A stretch of 53,125 nt of DNA from JAPXSY01 sp033812795 (GTDB lineage: Bacteria; Verrucomicrobiota; Kiritimatiellia; RFP12; UBA1067), in NCBI GenBank assembly GCA_033812795.1, contig JAPXSY010000013.1, positions 1 through 53,125 of the forward strand, written 5' to 3'. A program made the translations under genes and the position numbers. The notes below the pieces were generated by a model, which was not told where the DNA came from, did not search any database, and was given only the letters and a program-made list of their open reading frames with translations. Shown one piece after another: positions 23,689 to 31,802 of this stretch (within the stretch, counting starts at the first letter, position 1; every line of letters starts with the position of its first letter).

Positions 23689-25197
23689 ATGAAACCGATT
23701 GAGCTTATTGCCCTGCGTCCGCTGATCGGTTTGGGGTGTGCGGTTCTCGGTGCGGCGTTGTTGCCGTTGCTGGCCGGTTGTCTGATAAGCGGCGCGCCGC
23801 ACGCCTCGCAAACAGACCCCTCCACTTCTGAAGAGGCCGACGCCCGTAGGGCTGGCGCTTTGGCGTTGATGGCCCAAGGGCTGCTTGTCGAGAGCGGCGA
23901 AGGTGCCGAAACCAATCGCGCCAAGGCTCAGGCTGCGGCCCTGACCGCTTTCCGTCAGGCGGTCCGGCTCGACCCCGACGGCCGCGAACCGCTGGACGTC
24001 CTGCTGAGCGCCCTCGCCGAACGCGAACAATTTGCCGAGGGATTCGCTGCGGCTGAGAATTTCCTCACGCGTCATCCGGACGACACGGCTATCCGTATTG
24101 AGGCGGTGCGTCTGGCTGAGGCGGCCGCCCGCCCGTTGGAGGCGGCCCGCCACTGCTCGCTTCTGATGGAGATTGAGCCGGACAACCGGGAGTTGGCTCT
24201 GGCGCGCATCCGACTCTATTTCATGGCCGATTGCGAGAATGAAGCGCTCGAAGCCATGCGCGCCTGTCACGCGCGTTTTCACGATCGCGGCAGTGCGGTG
24301 CTTCCGGCACACTGGGCGGTTCACTTTCTGCGGGAACAGGAGAGCAACCCCGCACGCGCGCTCCGTTGCGTCGATCTCGCCCTCGCGCAAGCGGACGAGG
24401 AGACCCCCGTGTGGCGCGGCGGCCTGCACGCTGTCGCGGCAGAATGCCATTTCAGCCTCGCTCAAACCAATGACGCCCTCGCCAGCCTGCACGCCGCCTG
24501 CCGGGAGGATCCCGGCGCCACCGGTCCGGTGCTGCGCCTCGGCGCGATCTGGGCTGCGGATCCGGATGCGACCAATCGTCTGGCCGCACGCGCGCTCCGG
24601 GAACCCGACACCGCTCCCACACGCCTGATCCTCGCCGCAGTTCATCAGGAACAGAACAACCGGCCGGCGGCCATCGCCACCCTGCGCGAACACTACACCC
24701 GTCGTTTGTGCGCCGGATACTTTCCGGACGAGCGTTTTTATCTCTGGCTCGCCGGATTGACCGAGGCGGAAAAGGATGCGGCGGGGACGGAACGGATCCT
24801 GCGTGAGGCGCTCACCGTGCACCCCACTTCGGACGCGCTCCAGAATTTTCTGGCCTACCTGTGGGCCGAGCAGGACATCCATCTGGATGAAGCCGACCGG
24901 CTGGTGACCGAAGCCCTGCAGGCCGCACCCGACAACGCCGCCTATCTGGACACCAAAGGCTGGATTCTTTTTAAGAAAAGCCGCCCCTATGACGCGCTCC
25001 AGTTTCTGCTGAAGGCCGCAGACCTCGACCGCAGCGAACCGGTCATTCTCGACCACACCGGCGATGTCCTTCAGGCGGTCGGACGTTCGGCGGAAGCCGC
25101 TGCTTTCTGGACGCGCAGTCATGAGATCGATCCGACGCCCGCCGTGACCGAGAAACTGCGGCGGCACGGGGTCGCGCCGAAACCGACCACTCCTTAA
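23689..25197 (+). CDS. TPR-repeat lipoprotein
   Basis: A 502-residue protein with a lipoprotein signal: a hydrophobic stretch (about 8-26) and the lipobox LAGC, with the acylated Cys near residue 27, so it is probably anchored in the outer membrane facing the periplasm. The rest is alpha-helical with Ala/Leu/Arg-rich paired helices of TPR type. They are clearest near the C-terminus (AYLWAEQDIHLDEADRLV, YLDTKGWILFKKSR, PVILDHTGDVLQAVGR). Such proteins serve as scaffolds in envelope complexes; the partner is unknown. The ATG at 23689 follows TTGGAGACC; an ATG at 23668 would add 7 residues. It is transcribed toward the M3 peptidase, 41 bases away. Confidence 0.8.
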   Translation: MKPIELIALRPLIGLGCAVLGAALLPLLAGCLISGAPHASQTDPSTSEEADARRAGALALMAQGLLVESGEGAETNRAKAQAAALTAFRQAVRLDPDGREPLDVLLSALAEREQFAEGFAAAENFLTRHPDDTAIRIEAVRLAEAAARPLEAARHCSLLMEIEPDNRELALARIRLYFMADCENEALEAMRACHARFHDRGSAVLPAHWAVHFLREQESNPARALRCVDLALAQADEETPVWRGGLHAVAAECHFSLAQTNDALASLHAACREDPGATGPVLRLGAIWAADPDATNRLAARALREPDTAPTRLILAAVHQEQNNRPAAIATLREHYTRRLCAGYFPDERFYLWLAGLTEAEKDAAGTERILREALTVHPTSDALQNFLAYLWAEQDIHLDEADRLVTEALQAAPDNAAYLDTKGWILFKKSRPYDALQFLLKAADLDRSEPVILDHTGDVLQAVGRSAEAAAFWTRSHEIDPTPAVTEKLRRHGVAPKPTTP

Positions 25198-25238
25198 CCC
25201 CTGCGGAACCGGGCCCCTTTCGCACGCACACGCTTGTT

Positions 25239-27338
25239 ATGTCCGCTTTCCTCCATATTCCCTATCTGCCACCCTTCGACCGCCTGACCCCAGAGGCCGC
25301 CGCTTCTGATTTCCCGCATCTGTTGGCCGACGCTCATGCCGCAGTCACAAAGGTGGAGCAGGCGCTTACCCCGTCGTGGGAAGGACTGATGCGGCCTTTA
25401 TATGACGCCTGCCGCCCGCTTTTCGACGCATGGGGGTTGCTTAGCCACATGCTTTCTGTGATGAACAGCGACGCCTGGCGTCAGGTTCAAGAACGCCTTC
25501 AGCCCGAGATCATCGCCTTTTCGCAGCGCGTCGCACAGAGTCCGCTGCTGTATCGGGGATATCTTGCCCTCCGCGAGGCCGACCGCGCCTCTCCCTGCCT
25601 CACGCCAGTCCGGCGGCGGATTCTTGTCAAAACCATTCAGGCCGTCGAACACGCTGGCGTGGGGCTTGACGCGGAACGGCAGACACGGTTCAACGCCATC
25701 CAGAACGAGTTGGCGCAACTCGCCACCGCCTTTCGCAACCATGTTCTTGACGCCACCCGCGCGTTCGCTCTCACGCTGCGCACACCGGAGGAGGCCGCTG
25801 GCCTCCCTCCCGCACTCCGGGAGGTCACGGCCCAGGCCGCGCGCGCGGCGGGTGAACCAGACGCCACCGCCGCCACCGGCCCGTGGCGCATCACCCTCGA
25901 CACCGCTGTATACCTGCCGTTCATGATGCATAGCCGTAACCGCACGGCACGCGAACAACTCTGCCGCGCCTATGCCACCCGCGCCGCTTCCGGCCCCACG
26001 GATAACACGCTGAAGATCGAGCGTCTTCTTGCCCTGCGGCGCGAATTGGCCGGTCTGCTCGGATTCGAATCTTACGCCGAGTTGAACCTCGCCGATAAAA
26101 CCGCGCGCTCGGTCGCTGCGGTCGATACGCTCATCGCCCGCCTCGCGGAAGCCGCCGGTGAAGCGGCCCGCACCGAGTCGGAAGAACTGCTAACCTTCGC
26201 CCGCAGCCACGGGTTCGACGAGGGCGCGCTGCAACCGTGGGACATCGCCTTCTGGTCCGAGCGCCAGCGCGAACACCTCTATGATTACAGCGACGAGGAA
26301 CTGAGCCGTTACTTTCTCTTCCCGCGTGTTCTGGAAGGGCTCTTCAGCCTTGCGAACCGGCTCTTCGGCATCGTCATCACGCCCGCCGACGGCGAGGCGC
26401 CGGTGTGGCATCCTGACGTGCGTTTTTTCCGGGTCGCCGATGCGGACGGGACTCCGCTCGCCTGTTTCTTTCTGGACCCCTACAGCCGTCCGGAAACCAA
26501 AAGCGGCGGCGCGTGGATGAACGATTTCCGGACGCGGGACCGCGCGCCGGATGGTACCGTCACCCTGCCCATGGCCCTGCTGGTCTGCAACCAGAGTGTG
26601 CCGGTGGGGAATCAGCCGCCGGTCATGCGTTTTCAGGAGGTCGGCACGCTCTTCCACGAATTCGGGCATGCGTTGCAGCACATGCTCACCACCGTGGAAG
26701 AACCGGGTGCCTCGGGACTGAACGGCATCGAGTGGGACGCGATCGAGATCGTCAGCCAGTTCATGGAGAACTGGTGTTACGACCGTGCCACCCTGAAGGG
26801 GTTGAGTCGCCATGCCGAGACCGGGGACCCTTTGCCCGACGCGCTGTTTGACCGGCTGATCGCGGCGAAAAACCACCGCGCTGCCAGCGCGATGATGCGC
26901 CAGCTCTTTTTCGCTGCCACAGACATGGATCTGTACGCGCGATATCCGCGTCCGGAGTGGCCTGACGCTGACACCGTCAAACGCCTGAATGCCGCGCGCT
27001 ACTCTCCGACCCCGCTGCTGCCGGAAGACCGGTTCCTCTGTTCCTTCAGCCATATTTTCGCGGGCGGGTATGCGGCCGGATACTACAGTTACAAATGGTC
27101 CGAGGTCTTTTCCGCCGACGCCTTCGCCGCTTTTGAGGAGGCGGGACTCGCGCAGGGCGATGCGGTCCGCGCCATGGGGCGGCGCTTCCGCGACTCTCTG
27201 CTGGCGCTGGGCGGCGGGACCGATCCGGCCGAAGTTTTCCGCCTCTTCCGCGGCCGGGATCCGTCGATCGAGCCCCTTCTGCGCCACAACGGCCTGCTCC
27301 GGGCTGAATTGCGAAACCCCGCTCCGCCCGCTTCATGA
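25239..27338 (+). CDS. M3-family oligopeptidase (oligopeptidase A / thimet-like)
   Basis: A 699-residue, mostly helical zinc metallopeptidase without a signal peptide, the usual length for PrlC/OpdA. The zinc motif is LFHEFGHALQHML with His473, Glu474 and His477. The third ligand is the Glu in GIEWDAIEIVSQFMENW about 27 residues on. The substrate-binding AGGYAAGYYSYKWSEVFSAD (about 608-627) is also typical. It degrades short peptides in the cytoplasm. Its TGA overlaps the ATG of the next gene (ATGA), so the two are translationally coupled. Start 25239 has no strong ribosome site. Confidence 0.93.
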   Translation: MSAFLHIPYLPPFDRLTPEAAASDFPHLLADAHAAVTKVEQALTPSWEGLMRPLYDACRPLFDAWGLLSHMLSVMNSDAWRQVQERLQPEIIAFSQRVAQSPLLYRGYLALREADRASPCLTPVRRRILVKTIQAVEHAGVGLDAERQTRFNAIQNELAQLATAFRNHVLDATRAFALTLRTPEEAAGLPPALREVTAQAARAAGEPDATAATGPWRITLDTAVYLPFMMHSRNRTAREQLCRAYATRAASGPTDNTLKIERLLALRRELAGLLGFESYAELNLADKTARSVAAVDTLIARLAEAAGEAARTESEELLTFARSHGFDEGALQPWDIAFWSERQREHLYDYSDEELSRYFLFPRVLEGLFSLANRLFGIVITPADGEAPVWHPDVRFFRVADADGTPLACFFLDPYSRPETKSGGAWMNDFRTRDRAPDGTVTLPMALLVCNQSVPVGNQPPVMRFQEVGTLFHEFGHALQHMLTTVEEPGASGLNGIEWDAIEIVSQFMENWCYDRATLKGLSRHAETGDPLPDALFDRLIAAKNHRAASAMMRQLFFAATDMDLYARYPRPEWPDADTVKRLNAARYSPTPLLPEDRFLCSFSHIFAGGYAAGYYSYKWSEVFSADAFAAFEEAGLAQGDAVRAMGRRFRDSLLALGGGTDPAEVFRLFRGRDPSIEPLLRHNGLLRAELRNPAPPAS

Positions 27339-28297
27339 ACATCCCGCCGATCATCCGACGCCTGCTCGGCCTTGTCGAAGCCGCCGCCTTTCTCGGTCTG
27401 CTTTTCACTCTGGCGGGACTCTTTGGCCGCTTCGGATGGCTTTTCGAGATCTTCACTCACTTCAAACCGCAGTTTGCTCTCTGCTTTCTCGGATATGCGG
27501 CATTCGAGTGCCTCGCGCGCCGCTACCGGCGTGCGGCGGCTGGTCTTCTGCTAGCTGGCGTCAACGCCCTGCCTGTGCTACTGCTTCTGTTGCCTGCGGC
27601 ACCCGTTTCCCTACCCCGCTCCCCCCAACCGGCCGTGAGGCTCCGGTTGCTTCAGGCCAATATCCTCACTCACAACCCCGACGCCTCGGCTCTGTTGCGC
27701 CTCGTTGAACGGGAACAGCCCGATGTGGTGATTCTGCAGGAACCCAACACCCGCTGGCTCCGCGATCTCGCGTCGCTCACCAACCGTTATCCGGTTTACG
27801 CGTCCATGCCGCGCGAGGATCATTTCGGCGCGGCGATCTACTGTCGGACGAACGCGCTTGAAGCCGGAATCTTCCAGCTGGATGACCCGGAGGGCGCACC
27901 CTCCACCTGCGCACGTATCCGTATCGGTGACCGGACCCTCACCGTAATCGGCACGCACGCGCTCGCCCCGTACAACGCCGCCATGTGGGCGGGACGTAAC
28001 CGTTTCATGCGGATGCTTGCGCAACACCTCCGGAGTTTGGGAACTCCGCTGGTCGTGACCGGTGACTTCAACAACACTCCCTGGTCCGCACACTTCCGAA
28101 CCTTCCTGCGTGAGAGCGGTCTGATTGACAGCGCCCAAGGCCGCGGTCCGCTCCCCACTTGGCCCGCCTCTCTGCCTTTCCTCCGCATTCCGCTGGATCA
28201 CGGCCTGCATTCATCCGATGTGCGGATCATAAATCGGCGCCGCGGCCCGGACATCGGGTCGGACCATCTGCCCCTGATCTTTGATCTGGCCTTTTGA
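27335..28297 (+). CDS. Membrane-anchored endonuclease/exonuclease/phosphatase family protein
   Basis: A 320-residue protein with about three N-terminal hydrophobic segments (15-40, 50-65, 68-88) and then a catalytic EEP domain. Motifs visible are RLLQANIL (Asn near 109), VILQEPN (Glu near 135), THALAPYN, GDFNNTPWSA and GSDHLP. All metal and catalytic positions of the DNase I-like fold look intact. The domain probably faces the periplasm. Members cut nucleic acids, inositol phosphates or sphingolipids; the substrate here is open. It overlaps the M3 peptidase by four bases, as in an operon. Confidence 0.87.
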   Translation: MNIPPIIRRLLGLVEAAAFLGLLFTLAGLFGRFGWLFEIFTHFKPQFALCFLGYAAFECLARRYRRAAAGLLLAGVNALPVLLLLLPAAPVSLPRSPQPAVRLRLLQANILTHNPDASALLRLVEREQPDVVILQEPNTRWLRDLASLTNRYPVYASMPREDHFGAAIYCRTNALEAGIFQLDDPEGAPSTCARIRIGDRTLTVIGTHALAPYNAAMWAGRNRFMRMLAQHLRSLGTPLVVTGDFNNTPWSAHFRTFLRESGLIDSAQGRGPLPTWPASLPFLRIPLDHGLHSSDVRIINRRRGPDIGSDHLPLIFDLAF

Positions 28298-28787
28298 GGC
28301 TGCGGAAAGCTTGTCAGCAGGAGGCGGTCGAGAAAATCATTGCGGGTTTCGGTTTTGCAGCCGTGCCGCTGGCGCACACCAGTTGGAGTTACGGACGCCA
28401 TTTGGTGCCTTGTCGGCCGATAAGGCCAATAAAAAACAAGTTGTTTCTCACACGAAGCGAAGGATGCGAAGAGCACGAAGGGGAATGGGGTGTTATGGAA
28501 ACCCCTTTGTGTCTGTTGAGCCTTTGCGTGAGGCTAAATTGGGTTGCCCGTATTAGGAGTTTGGCCTTTCTAGTCGTTCGGATTTTGCGGGCTCTGCCCG
28601 TATTAGGAGTTTGGCCTTTCCAGTCGCGCGGATTTTGCGGGCTCTGTCCGTATTAGGAGTTTGGCCTTTCCAGTCGCGCGGATTTTGCGGGCTCTGCCCG
28701 CATCAGGATTGGGGGCGCCCGTTGAAAGTGGACATGAAAAACCATTTTACCACTTGGACGACAAAGGGTTCTCAGACGAGAACACAC
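28298..28787. other. Gene-free region rich in repeats
   Basis: No credible gene. It holds CACGAAGCGAAGGATGCGAAG words (about 28449-28482), a GTTATGGAAACCCCTTTGTG stretch and the 50-bp tandem array. Short frames across the array cannot be genes because the period is not a multiple of three. Confidence 0.7.
28547..28709. repeat. 50-bp tandem repeat, about 3.25 copies
   Basis: Units begin CCCGTATTAGGAGTTTGGCC at 28547, 28597 and 28647 (third begins TCCG); a partial fourth starts CCCGCATCAGGAT at 28697. Units two and three are almost identical and unit one differs at a few bases. Confidence 0.92.
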
Positions 28788-28816
28788 TTGATTTGCGTCA
28801 ATGCCAGCCGTATCCT
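28788..28816 (+). promoter_or_regulatory. Promoter candidate of the tandem winged-helix regulator
   Basis: TTGATT (28788-28793), exactly 17 bases, then TATCCT (28811-28816). Transcription would begin near 28823, inside the palindrome that follows. Confidence 0.55.
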
Positions 28817-28840
28817 TTTCACACCTTTCAAGGTGTGAAA
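28817..28840 (+). promoter_or_regulatory. Perfect 11-bp-arm palindrome, likely operator
   Basis: Left arm TTTCACACCTT (28817-28827), spacer TC, right arm its exact reverse complement (28830-28840). It starts right after the -10 box and ends on the A of the regulator's start codon, covering the predicted start of transcription and the AAGGTG ribosome site. Confidence 0.7.
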
Positions 28841-29412
28841 TGACGCCGGACAGAACCTATCATCCAGCGTTGTGGCGGACTTGCCGGGTTTTGGCGAACG
28901 CAAGGCGGTTGGCCTGCCTTCGGGTGGTCATGGGCACGCCGAATTTGTGCGTGCAGGAAATCGCGCGCGAAGTGCGGTTCGACGAAGCGCAGGTCAGTCT
29001 GGCGCTTCGGGCGTTGCAGGCGCGTGGTCTGATCGCCGCTGTGCGCATATCGCGTTGGGTGCGTTATGTGCCGGAGCCCGACCCGTCCGTCCCTTCCGCG
29101 AAACCGCTGCTGACCGCTCTCCGCCGTGCGTTGCGTTCTGGCGGAATGTCCGATGCGGAGATTATCCGGGTGGTCACCGCGTTCACCCATCCGCGACGTC
29201 TGGCCATGTTGCGTTGCCTGCATCTTCGTGCGCCGCTTTCCCTTGAAACGCTGTCGACGGCGTGCGGGATCAGTATGCCTGCCGCCAACCGTCATTTTCA
29301 TAAGCTGCTGGCTCGCGGGATGCTCGTCGTCCGCAGTGATCGCATTTCGCTTGTGTCGCGCCACCCCTCGTTAACCCGCGCTCTGCTCCGTCTCGCCGTA
29401 TGCGGTGAATAA
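28840..29412 (+). CDS. Tandem winged-helix (ArsR-like) transcriptional regulator
   Basis: A 190-residue cytoplasmic protein with two winged-helix units. The first is about 12-75 (ANARRLACLRVVMG, VQEIAREVRFDEAQVSLALRALQARGLI), the second about 112-180 (THPRRLAMLRCL, LETLSTACGISMPAANRHFHKLLARGML). Each has the ArsR-type helix-turn-helix and wing. A duplicated winged helix in one chain can bind a palindrome as a pseudo-dimer. The start at 28840 is chosen over 28801 for its AAGGTG ribosome site and because a perfect palindrome ends at it, suggesting the protein represses its own gene. No adjacent metal-resistance gene is present, and no clear metal-binding Cys cluster is seen. The ligand is unknown. 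Confidence 0.8.
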   Translation: MTPDRTYHPALWRTCRVLANARRLACLRVVMGTPNLCVQEIAREVRFDEAQVSLALRALQARGLIAAVRISRWVRYVPEPDPSVPSAKPLLTALRRALRSGGMSDAEIIRVVTAFTHPRRLAMLRCLHLRAPLSLETLSTACGISMPAANRHFHKLLARGMLVVRSDRISLVSRHPSLTRALLRLAVCGE

Positions 29413-29497
29413 CGGACGTTGCGGAACCGCGGCGGTCTTTTGAAACTGCGGATAAACCCGCTTGTCACCACACACCGGATCAGAGTACCATACGGAT

Positions 29498-30244
29498 ATG
29501 ACTCGATGGACGCAAACGAGGCTCGTCTTTCTAGCGGTTAGCACGATTTTGGTCGCCTCTCTTTGTTGGCGCAACCGCACGGTGCGTCAAGACGGTGGTG
29601 TTTCGGACATGCCTGTCAAAATTCCGCCATCCGGTCAGGTTGCGACTCCCTCCGCCGGTTCCGCCGCGCAACCGGCACGCGCTCGCCCGCGCCCGCGCCC
29701 GCCCACTGTCCGCCGCAATCCGTCGCGTGCCGCAAGGAAAGATGTTGCGGCACCGTCCGCCGCAGGCACCGCTGCGGTTGCGGAGGCCGCGGCGCAGTCG
29801 ACCGTGCCTGCGGTCTCAAGTTCGACCGTCGCGCGCTCTGCTCCCCGCGAACAGGCAGTCAAGAAGTGGGAGGCGTTCGTGGACCAAATCACGGAGCGCG
29901 AGACCCCGCCGGAGGCCGGCCAGATGGAGCAATTCAAAAACGAGTTCATGCGCCTGCATGCGGACGATCAGGTGGACGCCATCCAAAATGCCCTCAACCT
30001 GCTGCCGGATGAACAGTTCGTCTCCCTGTTCGCCATTCTTTTCGATAAAACCCAAAACCCCGATGTGCTGGACGAGATCTTTAACGACGCCCTGAATCGG
30101 CCCGAAGAGATCAAGGTGCCGATGATGAAGGCTCTGCTTCGGGACAAGGGGCATCCGCTCCATGACGAGGCCGCGCGCATTCTCGATGCGACAGGCGAAG
30201 GGGATGCCGACGACGGAAACGGCGCAGAAGCCGCGACGCCTTAA
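29498..30244 (+). CDS. Membrane-anchored hypothetical protein
   Basis: A 248-residue protein that I do not recognise. It has one N-terminal hydrophobic anchor (about 8-24, TRLVFLAVSTILVASLCW). A Pro/Ala/Arg-rich low-complexity linker follows (about 45-115, ARPRPRPPTVRRNPSRA), then a helical acidic domain (about 125-240) with NALNLLPDEQFVSLFAILFDK and alternating amphipathic helices. The likely topology is anchor in the inner membrane with the helical domain in the periplasm. ATG 29498 is preferred since it directly begins the anchor; a TTG at 29462 is possible. It lies 85 bases after the winged-helix gene and converges on pyrF. Confidence 0.65.
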   Translation: MTRWTQTRLVFLAVSTILVASLCWRNRTVRQDGGVSDMPVKIPPSGQVATPSAGSAAQPARARPRPRPPTVRRNPSRAARKDVAAPSAAGTAAVAEAAAQSTVPAVSSSTVARSAPREQAVKKWEAFVDQITERETPPEAGQMEQFKNEFMRLHADDQVDAIQNALNLLPDEQFVSLFAILFDKTQNPDVLDEIFNDALNRPEEIKVPMMKALLRDKGHPLHDEAARILDATGEGDADDGNGAEAATP

Positions 30245-30294
30245 TCTGAGGAAGGCTTCGCGGCTCCTGTTCGGGCGCGCTGTCCAGCCACCCG

Positions 30295-31011
30295 CTACAC
30301 GCCCCCGCACTCATACGCGGCCGCGCTCATCTCCGCGACGATCGCCCGCGCCGCCGCGCACGGGTCGGACGCTTCAAGGATCGGACGGCCCACCACCAGA
30401 TGCGTCGAACCGTTTCGCACTGCCGCGGCAGGTGTGGCCACGCGTTTTTGGTCGCCGATCTCCGCTCCGGCCGGGCGCACACCGGGCGTGACCACGAGCG
30501 CGTCCGCGCCCAGCACCGTGCGCATGCGCGCCACCTCTTGAGGCGAGCAGACAATGCCGTCGGCACCGCTCTCACAGGCGAGACGCCCCAGCGCCTCGAC
30601 CTGTTCGGCCATGCTCCGCGCCACACCGAAATCCGCGAGGTCCGCCTGATCAAGACTGGTCAGCATGGTGACCGCCAACAGCCGCGGCGCATCCGCGCCC
30701 GCACTCCGGGCGCCCTCTTTCGCGGCGCGAATCATCGCCCGCCCGCCCGCCGCATGCAGGGTCATCAGTTCTACGCCCAACGCCGCGCCGGCCCGTACCG
30801 CACGTTCGACGGTGCGCGGGATGTCGTGCAGTTTGAGGTCGAGAAAAACCCGCTTGCCGCGTTTCCTGACCGCCCGGACCACCTCCGGCCCCTCGGCACT
30901 GAACAGTTCCAGCCCGATCTTGTAAAACGAGACGGCATCACCCAGCAGGTCAACCGTCCGGGCCACCTCCGCTGTAGAGGCGACATCCAACGCCACAATC
31001 AGTTCCGCCAT
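30295..31011 (-). CDS. pyrF: Orotidine 5'-phosphate decarboxylase
   Basis: A 238-residue cytoplasmic enzyme making UMP from OMP, the last step of pyrimidine synthesis. It has the normal length and the catalytic network FLDLKLHDIP with Asp58, Lys60 and Asp63. The phosphate-binding C-terminal loop is VVGRPIL, preceded by VVTPGVRP. Its neighbours are unrelated and no other pyr genes lie in the window. Confidence 0.95.
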   Translation of the reverse strand: MAELIVALDVASTAEVARTVDLLGDAVSFYKIGLELFSAEGPEVVRAVRKRGKRVFLDLKLHDIPRTVERAVRAGAALGVELMTLHAAGGRAMIRAAKEGARSAGADAPRLLAVTMLTSLDQADLADFGVARSMAEQVEALGRLACESGADGIVCSPQEVARMRTVLGADALVVTPGVRPAGAEIGDQKRVATPAAAVRNGSTHLVVGRPILEASDPCAAARAIVAEMSAAAYECGGV

Positions 31012-31149
31012 GTTTCCGTATCCTTTGCTTTGGTCGTATTAAGCCACAAAAGGACCGCGCGGGCAATCCCGGAGGGATCTGACTTTTTTTCGCTGTGACG
31101 GCAATACGGAAGTTAAACCGTCGTTTAATACAACTGTTTGAGACATTCG

Positions 31150-31167
31150 GCGGGGGAGAACCCCCGC
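31150..31167 (+). promoter_or_regulatory. GC hairpin in leader of the small periplasmic protein
   Basis: GCGGGGG, an AGAA loop and CCCCCGC form a 7-bp stem 21 bases before the start codon, ahead of the AGAAAGGTGGGG ribosome site. It could be a leader terminator remnant or mRNA stabiliser. Confidence 0.35.
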
Positions 31168-31188
31168 AGGCGTCAGAAAGGTGGGGAC

Positions 31189-31617
31189 ATGAACAACACA
31201 CAGCGCATATGGGTTTGGGGGACGGTTCTGATGGCGGGCATGCTGGCGACTGTTCCGGCGCGGGCTGACCGCGTGAGTGTCGGAGTGGGATTGAGCACCG
31301 GCAACGGCTTCCTGACCTTGGGTATCAATCAGGGCGGGCATGGGCATTTCCACCGGCCGCGCGCTTTCCATCCTCGTCACCCTCTCCCGCGACCGCGGCC
31401 CATCGGCGTTCTGCCGCCGCCCGTGGTTGTCGTGCCGCCGCCGGTCGTGGTGGCGCCCGCTCCGGTGATGGTCCGCAGCGGCTATTGGCAGGAGCGTGAA
31501 GAACGCTATTGGGTCGAAGGGTGCTGGATCGAGACGCTGGACACGTTCGGACGCCGCTGCAAACAGTGGCAACCCGGACACTGGGAAGTCCGGCGCATCC
31601 GCGAATGGGTGTACTGA
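31189..31617 (+). CDS. Small exported proline-rich protein
   Basis: A 142-residue protein with a clear signal peptide (about 1-26, ending ARA). A short Gly/His stretch (GGHGHFHRPRAFHPRH, about 48-63) and Pro/Val repeats (PPPVVVVPPPVVVAP, about 76-90) come next. An aromatic C-terminal part follows (YWQEREERYWVEGCWIETL, QWQPGHWEVRRI) of the YXW type found in many small periplasmic proteins. The His-rich stretch could bind metal. The ATG at 31189 follows AGAAAGGTGGGG. Its function is unknown. A hairpin resembling a terminator lies 60 bases after the stop. Confidence 0.75.
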   Translation: MNNTQRIWVWGTVLMAGMLATVPARADRVSVGVGLSTGNGFLTLGINQGGHGHFHRPRAFHPRHPLPRPRPIGVLPPPVVVVPPPVVVAPAPVMVRSGYWQEREERYWVEGCWIETLDTFGRRCKQWQPGHWEVRRIREWVY

Positions 31618-31677
31618 CCGGCCAGGCCGAGTTCCCGATCAGGGAGTTCCAAGCCTTAAAAGAACGCCTCTTACGTC

Positions 31678-31715
31678 AAACGAAACGACACCGGATTCCG
31701 GTGTCGTCTTCGTTT
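31678..31715 (+). terminator. Rho-independent-like terminator after the small periplasmic protein
   Basis: AACGACACCGG and CCGGTGTCGT pair around a short ATT loop, with extended outer A/T pairing (AAACGAA with TTCGTTT). The closing CGTTT contains the -35 box of the next promoter. Confidence 0.6.
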
Positions 31716-31741
31716 GACTTGGGAACAGATACGTGTATACT
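31714..31741 (+). promoter_or_regulatory. Promoter of the beta-strand repeat protein
   Basis: TTGACT (31714-31719), a 16-base spacer and TATACT (31736-31741), five of six consensus bases in the -10. It lies 61 bases before the start codon. Confidence 0.65.
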
Positions 31742-31802
31742 TTTTAAAATTCAGCCGTTGGATTTTTGGATTTTACGCGGAACAGGTAAAAAAGGAGATG
31801 TG

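Noticed and set aside
22957..25167. Long minus-strand frame over hisG and the TPR gene
   Set aside because: Spans two confirmed genes and an intergenic gap; low-quality protein with no motif.
28547..28709. CRISPR array
   Set aside because: The 50-bp units are contiguous, with no unique spacers between repeats.
28561..28838. Short frames in the 50-bp tandem array
   Set aside because: The period is not a multiple of three and the frames drift between phases, so no protein is encoded.
28801..28840. Upstream start for the winged-helix regulator at 28801
   Set aside because: It would place the palindrome and the promoter inside the coding sequence and lacks a ribosome site.
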